Assembly: GCF_016722765.1 (NCBI RefSeq)
Contig: NZ_JAEQND010000006.1
Location: forward strand, 1-64,000
DNA: 64,000 nt
Origin: Ramlibacter alkalitolerans
GTDB taxonomy: Bacteria > Pseudomonadota > Gammaproteobacteria > Burkholderiales > Burkholderiaceae_C
Direction: 5' to 3'
Position 1 is the first letter of the stretch. Each line of letters begins with the position of its first letter. Positions 42,117-51,773 of the stretch are shown here, piece by piece. The position numbers and the translations under genes are program-made. The notes below the pieces were generated by a model. That model was not told where the DNA came from and did no database searches. It was given only the letters and a program-made list of their open reading frames with translations.

Positions 42117-43241
42117 TTAGGCGCGGCCAGGTTTTTGCGACAGCTTGCGGTACACCGTCGCCCGGCTGATGCCGAGCGCGCGCGCCGCTTCCATCACGTT
42201 GCCGCGGGCGTCGTTCACGGCCTTGCGGATCAGCGCGATCTCGACGTCGCGCAGCGGCAGCCGCGACTTGCCGGCGGCCCGCGCATCGCCCGCGGGCTGC
42301 GCCAGGCAGCACAGTCGCAGGCCGGACCACAGCGGCACTTCGATGGGCGTGTGTTCGCTCGCCCTGGCGATGTCGTACAGCGGCTCCCAGGGCTGGGCGA
42401 ACAGCTCGCTGCAATGGACCGGGCCATGTGCGACGTGGGCGAGCCCGGACAGCATCTGCCGCGCCGCGCCGTTGCTGCCCGTGACCCAGCCGTCGCGGTC
42501 GAGGCAGACGATGCCGTCGTCGTCGTCGCCGAGCAACCGGCCCGGCCAGTTCAGCCGCAGCACCAGCTTGTGCGGGCGCGACAGGGCCAGCGCGTTCTCG
42601 ATGCTGCGGGCCGATTGCGCCACCAGGTGCTTCAGCTCGGGTCGCTCCGCGGTGTCGATCCCGGTCAGGTCCAGCATGCCCACGCAGCGGCCGTCGGGGC
42701 CGAACAGGGGCGCGCCGGCGCAGCTGTAGCAGCTGGTGTCGTGGAAGAAGTGCTCGCCCCGGTGCAGCCACACCGGCTGCAGTTCCGTCAGCGCCGCGGC
42801 GATGGCGGTGGTGCCGACGGCGCTTTCGGACAGGTCGACGCCGATGCGCGCGATCGCCTGCGCCCGCGGGTCGCTGTCGTCGATCGGCCCGTGGGCGTCC
42901 ACCACCACGCCGTGCTTGTTGGTCAGGATCGCGAAATAGCGCGTGCTGGCGATCGCACGGCCGAGCTGCTCGAGCACCGGACGCGCCGCCGCCGCCAGCG
43001 TGTGGTTCTCTTCCTCCACCCGGCGCGCGTGCTGGGGCCGGACGATGTCGAAGCCGACGCGCTCCTCCGGGCGTCGGCCGTTGTCCAGGCAGCGCCGCCA
43101 GGACCGCTCGATCCAGGCGCTGTCGTACCACGCATGGACGAGCACCTCGGCCATCGAGCGGCCTTCGGCCAGCACCGCCTGGCGCGCGCGCTCGATCTGC
43201 TGCAGCCGGTCGTGGGCCGCAGCCATTCCTGGAACGTTCAT
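42117..43241 (-). CDS. AcoR-like regulator: GAF domain plus Fis-type HTH, no AAA+ domain
   Basis: A 374-residue regulator. Residues of about 80-220 form a GAF-like sensory domain ([53 protein letters not shown]). The C-terminus is a Fis-type HTH ([20 protein letters not shown]). The central sigma54-activating AAA+ module of AcoR is missing, so it should act with sigma70. It is divergent from the Mo-hydroxylase operon, and boxes in the shared region recur before the PQQ dehydrogenase gene, so both are likely targets. The ATG at 43241 follows GGAGCGG. Confidence 0.82.
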   Translation of the reverse strand: MNVPGMAAAHDRLQQIERARQAVLAEGRSMAEVLVHAWYDSAWIERSWRRCLDNGRRPEERVGFDIVRPQHARRVEEENHTLAAAARPVLEQLGRAIASTRYFAILTNKHGVVVDAHGPIDDSDPRAQAIARIGVDLSESAVGTTAIAAALTELQPVWLHRGEHFFHDTSCYSCAGAPLFGPDGRCVGMLDLTGIDTAERPELKHLVAQSARSIENALALSRPHKLVLRLNWPGRLLGDDDDGIVCLDRDGWVTGSNGAARQMLSGLAHVAHGPVHCSELFAQPWEPLYDIARASEHTPIEVPLWSGLRLCCLAQPAGDARAAGKSRLPLRDVEIALIRKAVNDARGNVMEAARALGISRATVYRKLSQKPGRA

Positions 43242-43262
43242 GGGGGCCGCTCCTTGTCTCCT

Positions 43263-43361
43263 GGAACAGAGTGTTCCGGCCCATCCTGACGGCGGCCTGT
43301 CCGACCTGTTCCATTTTGAGAATTTCGGTGCAGTGTCCATCCAACCTAGGGTTTCGCCTAG
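43263..43361 (+). promoter_or_regulatory. Regulatory region of the Mo-hydroxylase operon
   Basis: Contains a perfect GGAACA-GAG-TGTTCC inverted repeat (43263-43277), a TGTTCCATTTTGAGAAT box (43307-43323) and, 21 bp later, CCTAGGGTTTCGCCTAG (43345-43361). The second and third elements recur before the PQQ dehydrogenase gene at 54990-55006 and 55017 onward. They are likely binding and promoter elements for the divergent GAF/Fis regulator. Confidence 0.6.
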
Positions 43362-43426
43362 CCAGTGGCCCCATGGTCAATTCAACAATGCCCTTCCCCG
43401 GAGTTCTTCCTCAGGAGACATACGAC

Positions 43427-43909
<483 letters not shown>

Positions 43910-43967
43910 GCGTTCCGCGTTCAACGGCCTTTCTCGCTCAACGCTCAACCCTCAACGGAGAACCGAC

Positions 43968-46340
43968 ATGGGTGCATCCGATTTCGCCAAGCTGCCGCAC
44001 ATCGGCGAGGCCGTCCGCCGCAAGGAGGACTACCGCTTCCTGAGCGGCAACGGCCAGTACACCGACGACATCAACCTGCCGAACCAGCGCCACGCCGTGT
44101 TCGTGCGTTCGCCGCATGCGCATGCCAACATCCGGGGCATCGACAGCTCGCGCGCCGCCACGATGCCCGGCGTCGCGAAGATCTTCACCGGCCAGGACAT
44201 TGCCGGCAAGATGAACGGGCTGCCCTGCGGGTGGCTGATCACCAGCACCGACGGCACGCCCATGAAGGAGCCGCCGCACCCCGTGCTCGCGCAGGGCCGG
44301 GTGCGCTACGTCGGCGACCACGTCGCCATGGTCGTGGCCGACACGCCGGAGCAGGCCCGCAATGCCGCCGAGGCGATCGAGGTCGATTACGAAGTGCTGC
44401 CCGCCGTGGTGGACGTGCGTGACGCCGCCCAGGCCACGGCGCTGCACGACATCGCGCCCGACAACCGCTGCTACAAATGGGCGATTGGCGACAAGAACGC
44501 GGTCGACGCGGTGTTCGCCAAGGCGGCGCACGTCACCAAACTCGACCTGACGAACAACCGGCTGGTGGCCAACCCGATGGAGCCGCGCGCCGTGGTGGCG
44601 GCGTTCAACCGCGCCAGCGACGAATACACCTTGTACGTCGCCAACCAGAACCCGCACGTCGAACGGCTGCTGATGACGGCCTTCGTGCTGGGCCTGCCGG
44701 AACACAAGGTGCGCGTGATCGCGCCGGACGTCGGTGGCGGCTTCGGCTCCAAGATCTACCTGTACGCGGAGGACGTCGCGCTGACCTGGGCTTCGAAGCA
44801 GCTCAATTGCGCGATCAAGTGGACCTGCGACCGCAGCGAAGCCTTCCTGGCGGACGCCCACGGCCGCGACCACGTCACGCACGCCGAACTGGCGCTGGAC
44901 AGCCAGGGCAAGTTCCTGGCGCTGCGCGTGAAGACCGACGCCAACCTGGGCGCCTACCTCTCCACCTTCGCCAGCGCGGTGCCGACCATCCTGTACGCGA
45001 CGCTGCTGGCCGGCCAGTACACCACGCCGCAGATCTACGTCGAGGTGGACGCCTGGTTCACCAACACCACCCCGGTCGATGCCTACCGCGGCGCCGGTCG
45101 TCCCGAGGCCACCTACGTGCTGGAGCGGCTGGCCACGCGCGCGGCCTGGGAACTGGGCCTGCCGCAGGACGAGATCCGCGAGCGCAACTTCATCAGCCAG
45201 TTCCCGTACCAGACGCCGGTCGCGCTGCAGTACGACGTGGGCGACTACCACGGCGCGCTGTTCAAGGCCAACGCGCTGGCCGACGTGAAGGGCTTCGAGC
45301 AGCGCCGCAAGGAAAGCGAGGCCAAGGGTCTTCGCCGCGGCCTGGGCTACAGCAGCTACATCGAGGCCTGCGGCATCGCGCCTTCGAACATCGCCGGGGC
45401 GCTCGGCGCCCGGGCCGGCCTGTTCGAGTGCGGCGAGATCCGCGTCCACCCGACCGGCAGCGTCACCGTGTTCACCGGCTCTCACAGCCACGGCCAGGGC
45501 CACGAGACCACCTTCGCGCAGGTCGTCGCGGCGCGGCTGGGCATCCCGGTCGAGAACGTCGACGTGGTGCACGGCGACACGGGGCGGGTCCCGTTCGGCA
45601 TGGGTACCTACGGCTCGCGCTCCATCTCGGTGGGCGGCGCCGCCATCATGAAGGCGCTGGACAAGATCGAGGCCAAGGCCAAGAAGATCGCGGCGCACCT
45701 GATGGAGACGGGCGACGGCGACGTCGAATTCAGCAACGGCGAGTTCGTCGTCAAGGGCACGGACAAGAAGGTCACCTTCGGCCAGGTGGCGCTGACGGCC
45801 TACGTGCCGCACAACTACCCGCTGGACAAGCTGGAGCCGGGACTCAACGAGACCGCGTTCTACGATCCGACCAACTTCACCTTCCCGGCCGGCACGTACA
45901 TCTGCGAGGTCGAGGTCGACCCGGCCACCGGCAAGGTGCGCGTCGACCGCTTCACCGCGGTCGACGATTTCGGCACCATCATCAACCCCATGATCGTCCA
46001 GGGCCAGGTGCACGGCGGGCTGGTGCAGGGCATCGGCCAGGCGCTGCTGGAGCAGTGCGTGTACGACAAGGACACCGGCCAGCTGATGACCGGCTCGTTC
46101 ATGGACTACACCATGCCGCGCGCGGACGATTTCCCGGCCTTCACGCTCGACACGGTCTGCACGCCTTGCACGCACAACCCGCTGGGCACCAAGGGCTGCG
46201 GCGAAGCGGGCGCGATCGGCTCGCCGCCGGCGGTGATCAACGCGGTGCTCGACGCGCTGCGCGACCTCGGCGTGAAGGACCTCGACATGCCCGCCACGCC
46301 CAGCCGCGTGTGGGAAGCGATCCAGGCCGCCAAGTCCTGA
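43968..46340 (+). CDS. Molybdenum hydroxylase large subunit, form II (CoxL-like)
   Basis: A 790-residue molybdopterin subunit of the xanthine oxidase family. Moco-binding GGGFGSK is at 256-262. The active-site loop is AYRGAGR (372-378), the form II signature. True aerobic CO dehydrogenases have AYRCSFR with the Cu-binding Cys, which is absent, so this should not be called a CO dehydrogenase. [17 protein letters not shown] near residue 745 holds the catalytic Glu. Form II enzymes have poorly known substrates, probably aldehydes or heterocycles. The gene lies with S, M and assembly genes. Confidence 0.92.
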   Translation: MGASDFAKLPHIGEAVRRKEDYRFLSGNGQYTDDINLPNQRHAVFVRSPHAHANIRGIDSSRAATMPGVAKIFTGQDIAGKMNGLPCGWLITSTDGTPMKEPPHPVLAQGRVRYVGDHVAMVVADTPEQARNAAEAIEVDYEVLPAVVDVRDAAQATALHDIAPDNRCYKWAIGDKNAVDAVFAKAAHVTKLDLTNNRLVANPMEPRAVVAAFNRASDEYTLYVANQNPHVERLLMTAFVLGLPEHKVRVIAPDVGGGFGSKIYLYAEDVALTWASKQLNCAIKWTCDRSEAFLADAHGRDHVTHAELALDSQGKFLALRVKTDANLGAYLSTFASAVPTILYATLLAGQYTTPQIYVEVDAWFTNTTPVDAYRGAGRPEATYVLERLATRAAWELGLPQDEIRERNFISQFPYQTPVALQYDVGDYHGALFKANALADVKGFEQRRKESEAKGLRRGLGYSSYIEACGIAPSNIAGALGARAGLFECGEIRVHPTGSVTVFTGSHSHGQGHETTFAQVVAARLGIPVENVDVVHGDTGRVPFGMGTYGSRSISVGGAAIMKALDKIEAKAKKIAAHLMETGDGDVEFSNGEFVVKGTDKKVTFGQVALTAYVPHNYPLDKLEPGLNETAFYDPTNFTFPAGTYICEVEVDPATGKVRVDRFTAVDDFGTIINPMIVQGQVHGGLVQGIGQALLEQCVYDKDTGQLMTGSFMDYTMPRADDFPAFTLDTVCTPCTHNPLGTKGCGEAGAIGSPPAVINAVLDALRDLGVKDLDMPATPSRVWEAIQAAKS

Positions 46341-46362
46341 ACGACACGAAGGAGACATTCAC

Positions 46363-47157
46363 ATGTACGCATTCACCTTCGAACGCCCCAGCTCCCTGGC
46401 CGATGCCCAGCGCGCGGCGCAGGGCGGCAACGTCAAGGTCCTGGCCGGCGGCCAGACCCTGCTGGCTTCCATGAAGCTGCGGCTCGCGAGCCCCGAGCAA
46501 CTGGTCGACCTGGGCGGCATCGCCGAACTCGCCGGCATCCGGCGCGAGGGCAACAAGCTCGTGATCGGCGCGATGACGCGCCACGCGGACGTCGCCGCCA
46601 GCGCCGACGTGAAGTCGGCGATCCCCGCGCTGGCGGAGCTCGCCGGCACGATCGGCGACCGCCAGGTGCGCGCGATGGGCACCCTCGGCGGCTCGGTGGC
46701 CAACAACGACCCGGCGGCGGACTACCCGGCGGCGGTGCTCGGCCTGGACGCCACGGTGCAGACGACGCAGCGCACGATCGCGGCCGACGACTTCTTCCAG
46801 GGCCTGTTCACCACGGCGCTGAACGAGGGCGAGCTGATCACTTCGGTGAGCTTCCCGATCCCGAAGCGCGCGGCCTACGAGAAGTTCCGCCAGCCGGCGT
46901 CGCGCTTCGCGCTGGTCGGCGTGCTTGTCGCGCAGACCGACAGCGGCGTGCGCGTCGCGGTCACGGGCGGCGGCAGCGGCGTGTTCCGCCACCAGGGGCT
47001 GGAGCAGGCGCTGGGCAAGAGCTTCACGCAGGCCGCGGCGGCGGCGGTGAAGATCGATGCCGGCGCGCTCTCGAGCGACCTGCATGGCAGCGCGGCGTAC
47101 CGGGCGAACCTGGTGTCGGTGCTGGCGCAGCGGGCCGTGGCGCAGATGGGCGGCTAG
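46363..47157 (+). CDS. Molybdenum hydroxylase FAD subunit (CoxM-like)
   Basis: A 264-residue flavoprotein. FAD-binding motifs AGGQTLL (28-34) and TLGGSVANNDPAADYPA (near 107-123) are typical of the xanthine dehydrogenase/CO dehydrogenase medium subunit. It is shorter than CoxM (about 290) but has all three expected sub-regions. Starts 22 bp after the large subunit gene. A hairpin-rich dispersed repeat follows, before the MoxR-type gene. Confidence 0.92.
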   Translation: MYAFTFERPSSLADAQRAAQGGNVKVLAGGQTLLASMKLRLASPEQLVDLGGIAELAGIRREGNKLVIGAMTRHADVAASADVKSAIPALAELAGTIGDRQVRAMGTLGGSVANNDPAADYPAAVLGLDATVQTTQRTIAADDFFQGLFTTALNEGELITSVSFPIPKRAAYEKFRQPASRFALVGVLVAQTDSGVRVAVTGGGSGVFRHQGLEQALGKSFTQAAAAAVKIDAGALSSDLHGSAAYRANLVSVLAQRAVAQMGG

Positions 47158-47180
47158 TTGCCGGATCCTCGGGCTTTCCT

Positions 47181-47264
47181 CCCTCTCCCCTTGGGGAGAG
47201 GGTTGGGGTGAGGGGAGCCCGGCGCAGACCCTCACCCCAGCCCTCTCCCGCAAGCGGGAGAGGG
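47181..47264. repeat. CCCTCTCCC-type double hairpin repeat inside the operon
   Basis: CCCTCTCCCC-TT-GGGGAGAGGG followed by TTGGGGTGAGGGG, then the inverted CCCTCACCCCAGCCCTCTCCCG-CAAG-CGGGAGAGGG (written here in parts). It fills the only sizeable gap (132 bp) between the catalytic S/L/M genes and the D/E/G-like genes. It may stabilise the upstream mRNA or attenuate the downstream part. Confidence 0.7.
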
Positions 47265-47289
47265 AGCCACAACCTTGCGACGACGAGGC

Positions 47290-48195
47290 ATGAATTCCCC
47301 CTTCCCCTCCATCCCCGCCCTCCAGGCCGCCCTCCAATCCGCCGGCTACTACGCCGAGCGGCGTCTGGCCACGGCCGTCTTCCTCGCGCTGCGGCTGCAG
47401 CGGCCGCTGCTGCTCGAAGGCGAGCCGGGCGTGGGCAAGACCGAGCTGGCCAAGTCGCTGGCCGTGGCCCTGCAGCGCACGCTGCTGCGCCTGCAGTGCT
47501 ACGACGGGCTGGAACTGCGCGAGGCGCTCTACGAGTGGAACTACGCGGCGCAGCTGCTGCACATGCGGGCCGCCGAAGGCCGCGAAAGCGCCGAACAGAT
47601 CGAGCGCGAGGTCTACCAGGACCGCTACCTGATCCGCCGGCCGCTGCTGCAGGCGCTGCAGGCGCCCGAGCCCGGCGCCGTGCTGCTGATCGACGAGGTC
47701 GACCGCGCGGACGAACCCTTCGAAGCCTTCCTGCTGGAATACCTGGGCGAGTACCAGGTCAGCATCCCCGAGATCGGCACCATCCGCGCCCGCGCGACGC
47801 CGGTCACGATCCTCACCAGCAATCGCACCCGCGAGCTGAACGACGCCGTCAAGCGGCGCTGCCTCTACCACTGGCTGGAATACCCCGAGCGCGAACGCGA
47901 ACTGGCGATCGTGCGCGCGCGCGTGCCCGAAGCCAGCGATGCGCTGTCGCGGCAGGTGGCGCACTTCGTCGGCCGCCTGCGCAGCCAGCCGTTCGCCAAC
48001 GCGTTCCAGCGCGCGCCCGGCATCGCGGAAAGCGTGGAATGGGCCAAGGCGCTGGTGGCGCTGGACACGCTCACGCTCGACCCGGAAGTGGTGACGGACA
48101 CGGCCGGCATCCTGTTCAAGCAGCGCGAGGACGTCGCGGCGCTCACCCACGAGCTCGCGACGGAGCTGCTCAAGCCCGAGGCCGAGCCCGCCTGA
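47290..48195 (+). CDS. MoxR-family AAA+ ATPase (CoxD-like)
   Basis: A 301-residue AAA+ protein with Walker A GEPGVGKT (44-51), Walker B AVLLIDEVDRAD and sensor 1 LTSNRTRELNDAVKRRC. CoxD proteins act with VWA-domain CoxE in maturing the Mo centre. In form I enzymes they build the Cu-Mo site. The role for form II, with no Cu site, is not established. An in-frame TTG at 47275 is less likely than ATG 47290. The VWA gene follows after 17 bp. Confidence 0.9.
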   Translation: MNSPFPSIPALQAALQSAGYYAERRLATAVFLALRLQRPLLLEGEPGVGKTELAKSLAVALQRTLLRLQCYDGLELREALYEWNYAAQLLHMRAAEGRESAEQIEREVYQDRYLIRRPLLQALQAPEPGAVLLIDEVDRADEPFEAFLLEYLGEYQVSIPEIGTIRARATPVTILTSNRTRELNDAVKRRCLYHWLEYPERERELAIVRARVPEASDALSRQVAHFVGRLRSQPFANAFQRAPGIAESVEWAKALVALDTLTLDPEVVTDTAGILFKQREDVAALTHELATELLKPEAEPA

Positions 48196-48212
48196 AGGCC
48201 CGGCCTGCGTCC

Positions 48213-49391
48213 ATGACCACCCTCGGCGACGCCCGCACCGGCAAGCTCGCGGACAACATCGCGGGCTTCGGCCGCGCGCTGCGCCGTGCCGGCCTGCGCG
48301 TGGACAGTTCGCGCATTGCGCTGGCGCAGCAGGCCGCGCAACTGGTCGGCGTGGACGACAAGGGCGACCTCGGCGCGGCCATGGAGGCGGTGCTGGTCAG
48401 CCGCGAGCAGGAGCGTGCCGTGTTCCGCGAGCTGTTCGACGCCTTCTTCCGCGACCCAGAACTTGCGCACCGCCTGCTCGCGCAGATGCTGCCGTCGCAG
48501 AAGAGCGCGCCCAAGCCGCAGCGGCGGCCGCGCGTGGCCGAGGCCCTGGCGCCGCAGAAGCGCTTCGGCGGCGCCGAGCGCAAGCCGGACCAGGAGGTGG
48601 AATTCGATGCCGCGATGACGGCCAGCACCCTGGCGCGCCTGAAGCACGCCGACTTCAACGCCCTGTCGGCGAGCGAGTTCCACCTGGTCGAGCGGCTCGC
48701 CCGCGACGTGGCGCTGCCGGTGCCGGAGGTCGAGATGCGCCGCATGCGCCCCGGCATGCGCGGCAAGCAATTGAACTGGGCCCGCACCCTGCGCCATGCC
48801 GCCCACACCGGCGGCGAGCTGATGGTGTTGCGGCGCATGCAGCGCAGCCGCGAACCGCTGCCGCTGCTGGTCTTGGTGGACATCTCCGGGTCGATGGAGC
48901 GCTACGCGCGGCTGCTGCTCGCGTTCCTGCATGCGGCCACGCGCGCGCATCGCCGGCGCGACGTGTTCGCCTTCGGCACGCACCTCACGGATCTCACGCC
49001 GGCCTTTCGCCTCGCCGACACCGACGCCATGCTCGCGGCCGCCAGCGCCGCCATCGACGATTTCGCCGGCGGCACCCGCCTGGGCGAATCGCTGGCCACC
49101 CTGCGCCAGCGCCACGCGCGCCGGCTGGTCGGCCGCCGCAGCCTGGTCCTGATCATCAGCGACGGCCTCGACACCGGCGAGCCCGAAGACCTGGCGCGCG
49201 AACTCGATTGGCTGACGCACCGCTGTCGCCGGCTCCTTTGGCTCAACCCTCTGCTGCGCTTCGAGGGCTATGCTCCGCTCGCCCGCGGCGCGGCGGTGCT
49301 GCACCGGCACGCGCACGCCATGCTCGCGGTCCACAACCTCAGCAAGCTGGAGGAGCTCGCCGCGAGCCTCGCCGGCCTGCTCGATCGCTAG
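48213..49391 (+). CDS. VWA-domain protein (CoxE-like)
   Basis: A 392-residue cytoplasmic protein. The N-terminal half is helical. The C-terminal von Willebrand A domain starts near 215 with the MIDAS motif DISGSM (D223, S225, S227), followed by GGTRLGESLATL (Thr) and ISDGLDTGEP (Asp). It pairs with MoxR-type ATPases as a metal-cofactor insertion machine. Linker 95-125 is rich in Lys, Arg and Pro. Fourteen bases separate it from the G-like gene. Confidence 0.9.
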   Translation: MTTLGDARTGKLADNIAGFGRALRRAGLRVDSSRIALAQQAAQLVGVDDKGDLGAAMEAVLVSREQERAVFRELFDAFFRDPELAHRLLAQMLPSQKSAPKPQRRPRVAEALAPQKRFGGAERKPDQEVEFDAAMTASTLARLKHADFNALSASEFHLVERLARDVALPVPEVEMRRMRPGMRGKQLNWARTLRHAAHTGGELMVLRRMQRSREPLPLLVLVDISGSMERYARLLLAFLHAATRAHRRRDVFAFGTHLTDLTPAFRLADTDAMLAAASAAIDDFAGGTRLGESLATLRQRHARRLVGRRSLVLIISDGLDTGEPEDLARELDWLTHRCRRLLWLNPLLRFEGYAPLARGAAVLHRHAHAMLAVHNLSKLEELAASLAGLLDR

Positions 49392-49405
49392 GAAGAACGA
49401 CAACG

Positions 49406-49999
49406 ATGGAAATGCAAGGCACGCGCCACCTCGCCGTCACGCAGCAGCAGGCCTGGGATGCGCTCAACGACCCGGAGGTGCTCAAGGCCTGCATCCCCGG
49501 CTGCGACAAGGTGGAGCCCACCGGCGAGAACCAGTACGCGATCGGCATGGGCGTGAAGGTCGGTCCCGTGTCCGCGCGTTTCAACGGCAAGATCCAGCTG
49601 CAGGACGTGATGGCGCCCAACAGCTATACCCTCGCTTTCGAGGGCAACGGCGGCGCGGCCGGCTTCGGCAAGGGCAGCGCGCAGGTGAAGCTGGCACCGC
49701 CGGCCGAGGGCGCCGGCTGCGAGCTGGCCTACACCGCGCAGGCGCAGGTCGGCGGCCGGATCGCCCAGGTCGGCCAGAGGCTGGTGGACGGCGTCGCCCG
49801 CTCCATGGCCGACGATTTCTTCCGCCGCTTCGACGAGGAGATGAAGCGCCGCTATCCGGAGGCGTATGCCGAGCCCGCTGCCACGCCGCTGCCGGTCTCC
49901 CCGGTCGGCGAGGCGGCCAGCGACCGGCGCATGCCGATGTGGGTGTGGATCGCGTTCGGCGCAGTGGTGCTCGTCGCACTGCTGCTGCTGGCGCGCTGA
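49406..49999 (+). CDS. CoxG-like START/SRPBCC protein with C-terminal membrane anchor
   Basis: A 197-residue protein. Residues 1-150 form the CoxG/DUF1857-type SRPBCC fold (MEMQGTRHLAV, LKACIPGCDKVEP, VGPVSARFNGKIQL, ELAYTAQAQVGGRIAQVGQRLVD written in family order). The last 20 residues are a hydrophobic tail anchor (WVWIAFGAVVLVALLLLAR). CoxG recruits CO dehydrogenase to the inner membrane to pass electrons to quinone. The same role is plausible here for the form II enzyme. Confidence 0.88.
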   Translation: MEMQGTRHLAVTQQQAWDALNDPEVLKACIPGCDKVEPTGENQYAIGMGVKVGPVSARFNGKIQLQDVMAPNSYTLAFEGNGGAAGFGKGSAQVKLAPPAEGAGCELAYTAQAQVGGRIAQVGQRLVDGVARSMADDFFRRFDEEMKRRYPEAYAEPAATPLPVSPVGEAASDRRMPMWVWIAFGAVVLVALLLLAR

Positions 50000-50014
50000 G
50001 AAGGGGAGCGAATC

Positions 50015-51013
50015 ATGGACGATGCGCACCGCCGCGATGCACTGCGTCGCCGCAGCCTGCTGGGCGCCTGTGCCAGCCTCGTCGCCTGTCCGGCCCTGGC
50101 GCTGGCGCAAGCGGCGGCCTGGCCGGCCCGCCCGATCACGCTGATCGTTCCCTGGCCAGCGGGTGGCCAGACCGACATCACGATGCGGATCCTGGCGGAC
50201 TTGGCGAGCCGGCAGCTCGGACAGAGCATCGTCGTCGACAACAAGCCGGGCGCCGCCGGCACGCTGGTGGGCCCCGCGCTGCGGGCCGCGGCGCCGGACG
50301 GCTACGTGATCGGGCAGCTGCCGCTCACGCTGTACCGCGCGCCGCTGCAGCGCAAGGTGGCCTGGGATCCGCTGCGCGACATCACGCCGGTGATCCAGAT
50401 CTCGGGCGTCACTTTCGGCATCGTGGTGCCGGCGGACAGCGGCTTCCAGACCTTCGGCGACATGGTGCACTGGGCGCGCGAGCATCCGGGCAGCCTCACG
50501 GTGGGCTCCACCGGCATCGGCAGCACGGCGCACCTGGCGATGGAGGACGTGCTCTCGCGCGAAGGCGTGACCTACATCCACGTGCCGTACAAGGGCACCG
50601 CCGACCAGATGCTGGCGGTGGCGACCAAGACGCTGATGGTAGGCGTGAACTCCACCGGCTTCGCCCCGTACGTGGAAACCGGCAAGCTGCGCCTGCTGGC
50701 CACCTTCAACGCGCAGCGCAGCAAGCGCTGGCCGCAGGTGCCGACCTTGCGCGAGCTGGGCCATCCGCAGGCCGTGTACACCTCGCCCTACGGCATCGGA
50801 GCGCCCGCGGCGGTGGACCGCGCCATCATCCGCAAGCTGCACGATGCCTTCCGCGCCGCGCTGTTCGATCCGGTGCACCTGCAGGAAATCGCGAAGTACG
50901 ACCAGGAGCCGGAGTACCTGAACACCGAGGATTACGGGCGCTACGTGCAGCAGGTGACCGCGCACGAGCGCGAGCTGCTCGCCCGCCTGGGCATCGCCTT
51001 GCATGCGGAGTGA
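50015..51013 (+). CDS. Bug-family (TctC) solute-binding protein, orphan
   Basis: A 332-residue periplasmic protein with signal (RRRSLLGACASLVACPALALA) and Bug motifs IVPWPAGGQTDITMR and DNKPGAAGTLVG. There are no tctAB genes nearby, so it is one of the orphan Bug proteins common in this family. It is embedded between the CoxG-like gene (15 bp) and the PQQ-system ATPase (11-bp overlap), so it is part of the same long transcript. It may bind the acid product or substrate of the pathway. Confidence 0.85.
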   Translation: MDDAHRRDALRRRSLLGACASLVACPALALAQAAAWPARPITLIVPWPAGGQTDITMRILADLASRQLGQSIVVDNKPGAAGTLVGPALRAAAPDGYVIGQLPLTLYRAPLQRKVAWDPLRDITPVIQISGVTFGIVVPADSGFQTFGDMVHWAREHPGSLTVGSTGIGSTAHLAMEDVLSREGVTYIHVPYKGTADQMLAVATKTLMVGVNSTGFAPYVETGKLRLLATFNAQRSKRWPQVPTLRELGHPQAVYTSPYGIGAPAAVDRAIIRKLHDAFRAALFDPVHLQEIAKYDQEPEYLNTEDYGRYVQQVTAHERELLARLGIALHAE

Positions 51014-51773
51014 CGTGGACGCCGGCGCCCCCGTCCTCGCCTGCCGCGAAGTCTCCAAGCGCTACGGCCGCACGCAGGCGCTGGACGCCGTCTCGCTGCA
51101 GGTGCGCGCCGGCGAGATGGTGGCGCTGCTGGGGCCCAACGGCGCCGGCAAGACGACGCTGTTCCAGCTGCTCACGGGCCTGTTCGTGGCCGACAGCGGC
51201 AGCGTGGAGGTGCTGGGCGCGGACATGCGGCGCGACCCGGTGCGCGCCCTGGCGCGGCTCGGCGTCGTGTTCCAGCAGCCGGCGCTGGACCTGAACCTCT
51301 CCGTGGGCGCGAGCCTGCGCTTCCACGCCGACCTGCACGGCCTGCCGCGCGCGCAGTCGCGGCCGCGCATCGAAGCCCTGCTGGAGCGCTTCGGCCTCAC
51401 GCCCGTGGCCGCCAAGCCCGCCCGCGAACTCTCGGGCGGCAACCGGCGCAAGGTGGAACTGGTGCGGGCGCTGCTGCACGAACCCCGCCTGCTGCTGATG
51501 GACGAAGCCACCGTGGGGCTCGACCCGGCGTCGCGCGCGCAGCTGGTCGAGGAAGTCCTGCAGGCCCGCGCCGAACACGGCCTGGGCGTGCTGTGGGCCA
51601 CCCACCTGGTGGACGAAGCCGAACGCGCCCAGCGCGTGATCGTGCTGCACAAGGGCAAGGTGCGCTTCGACGGCGCCGCCGCCGCCCTGTGCGAATCCCA
51701 AGCCGCGCCGACGCTGCAGTCGGCCTTTCTGCAACTGACCGGAGGAGAGAAGAATGAGAAAGTCGTGGCCTGA
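51003..51773 (+). CDS. ABC transporter ATPase of the PQQ alcohol dehydrogenase system
   Basis: A 256-residue ATPase: Walker A GPNGAGKTT (44-52), signature LSGGN, Walker B LLLMDEAT, H-switch ATHLVDEAE. The genes that follow (beta-propeller, PQQ-type ABC binding protein, ABC-2 permease, PQQ dehydrogenase) make up the known quinoprotein-associated ABC set (Ped/exa-type), proposed to export or handle alcohol-related compounds. ATG 51003 overlaps the upstream gene by 11 bp. GTG 51015 is an alternative start. Its end overlaps the beta-propeller gene by 20 bp. Confidence 0.85.
   Translation: MRSDVDAGAPVLACREVSKRYGRTQALDAVSLQVRAGEMVALLGPNGAGKTTLFQLLTGLFVADSGSVEVLGADMRRDPVRALARLGVVFQQPALDLNLSVGASLRFHADLHGLPRAQSRPRIEALLERFGLTPVAAKPARELSGGNRRKVELVRALLHEPRLLLMDEATVGLDPASRAQLVEEVLQARAEHGLGVLWATHLVDEAERAQRVIVLHKGKVRFDGAAAALCESQAAPTLQSAFLQLTGGEKNEKVVA

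Noticed and set aside
42033..43426. A molybdenum-cofactor riboswitch near the mod or hydroxylase genes
   Set aside because: No conserved multi-stem arrangement could be recognised in either leader; only short inverted repeats that fit protein operators.
43968..46340. Calling the hydroxylase a CO dehydrogenase
   Set aside because: The active-site loop is AYRGAGR, not AYRCSFR, so the Cu-binding Cys needed for CO oxidation is missing.
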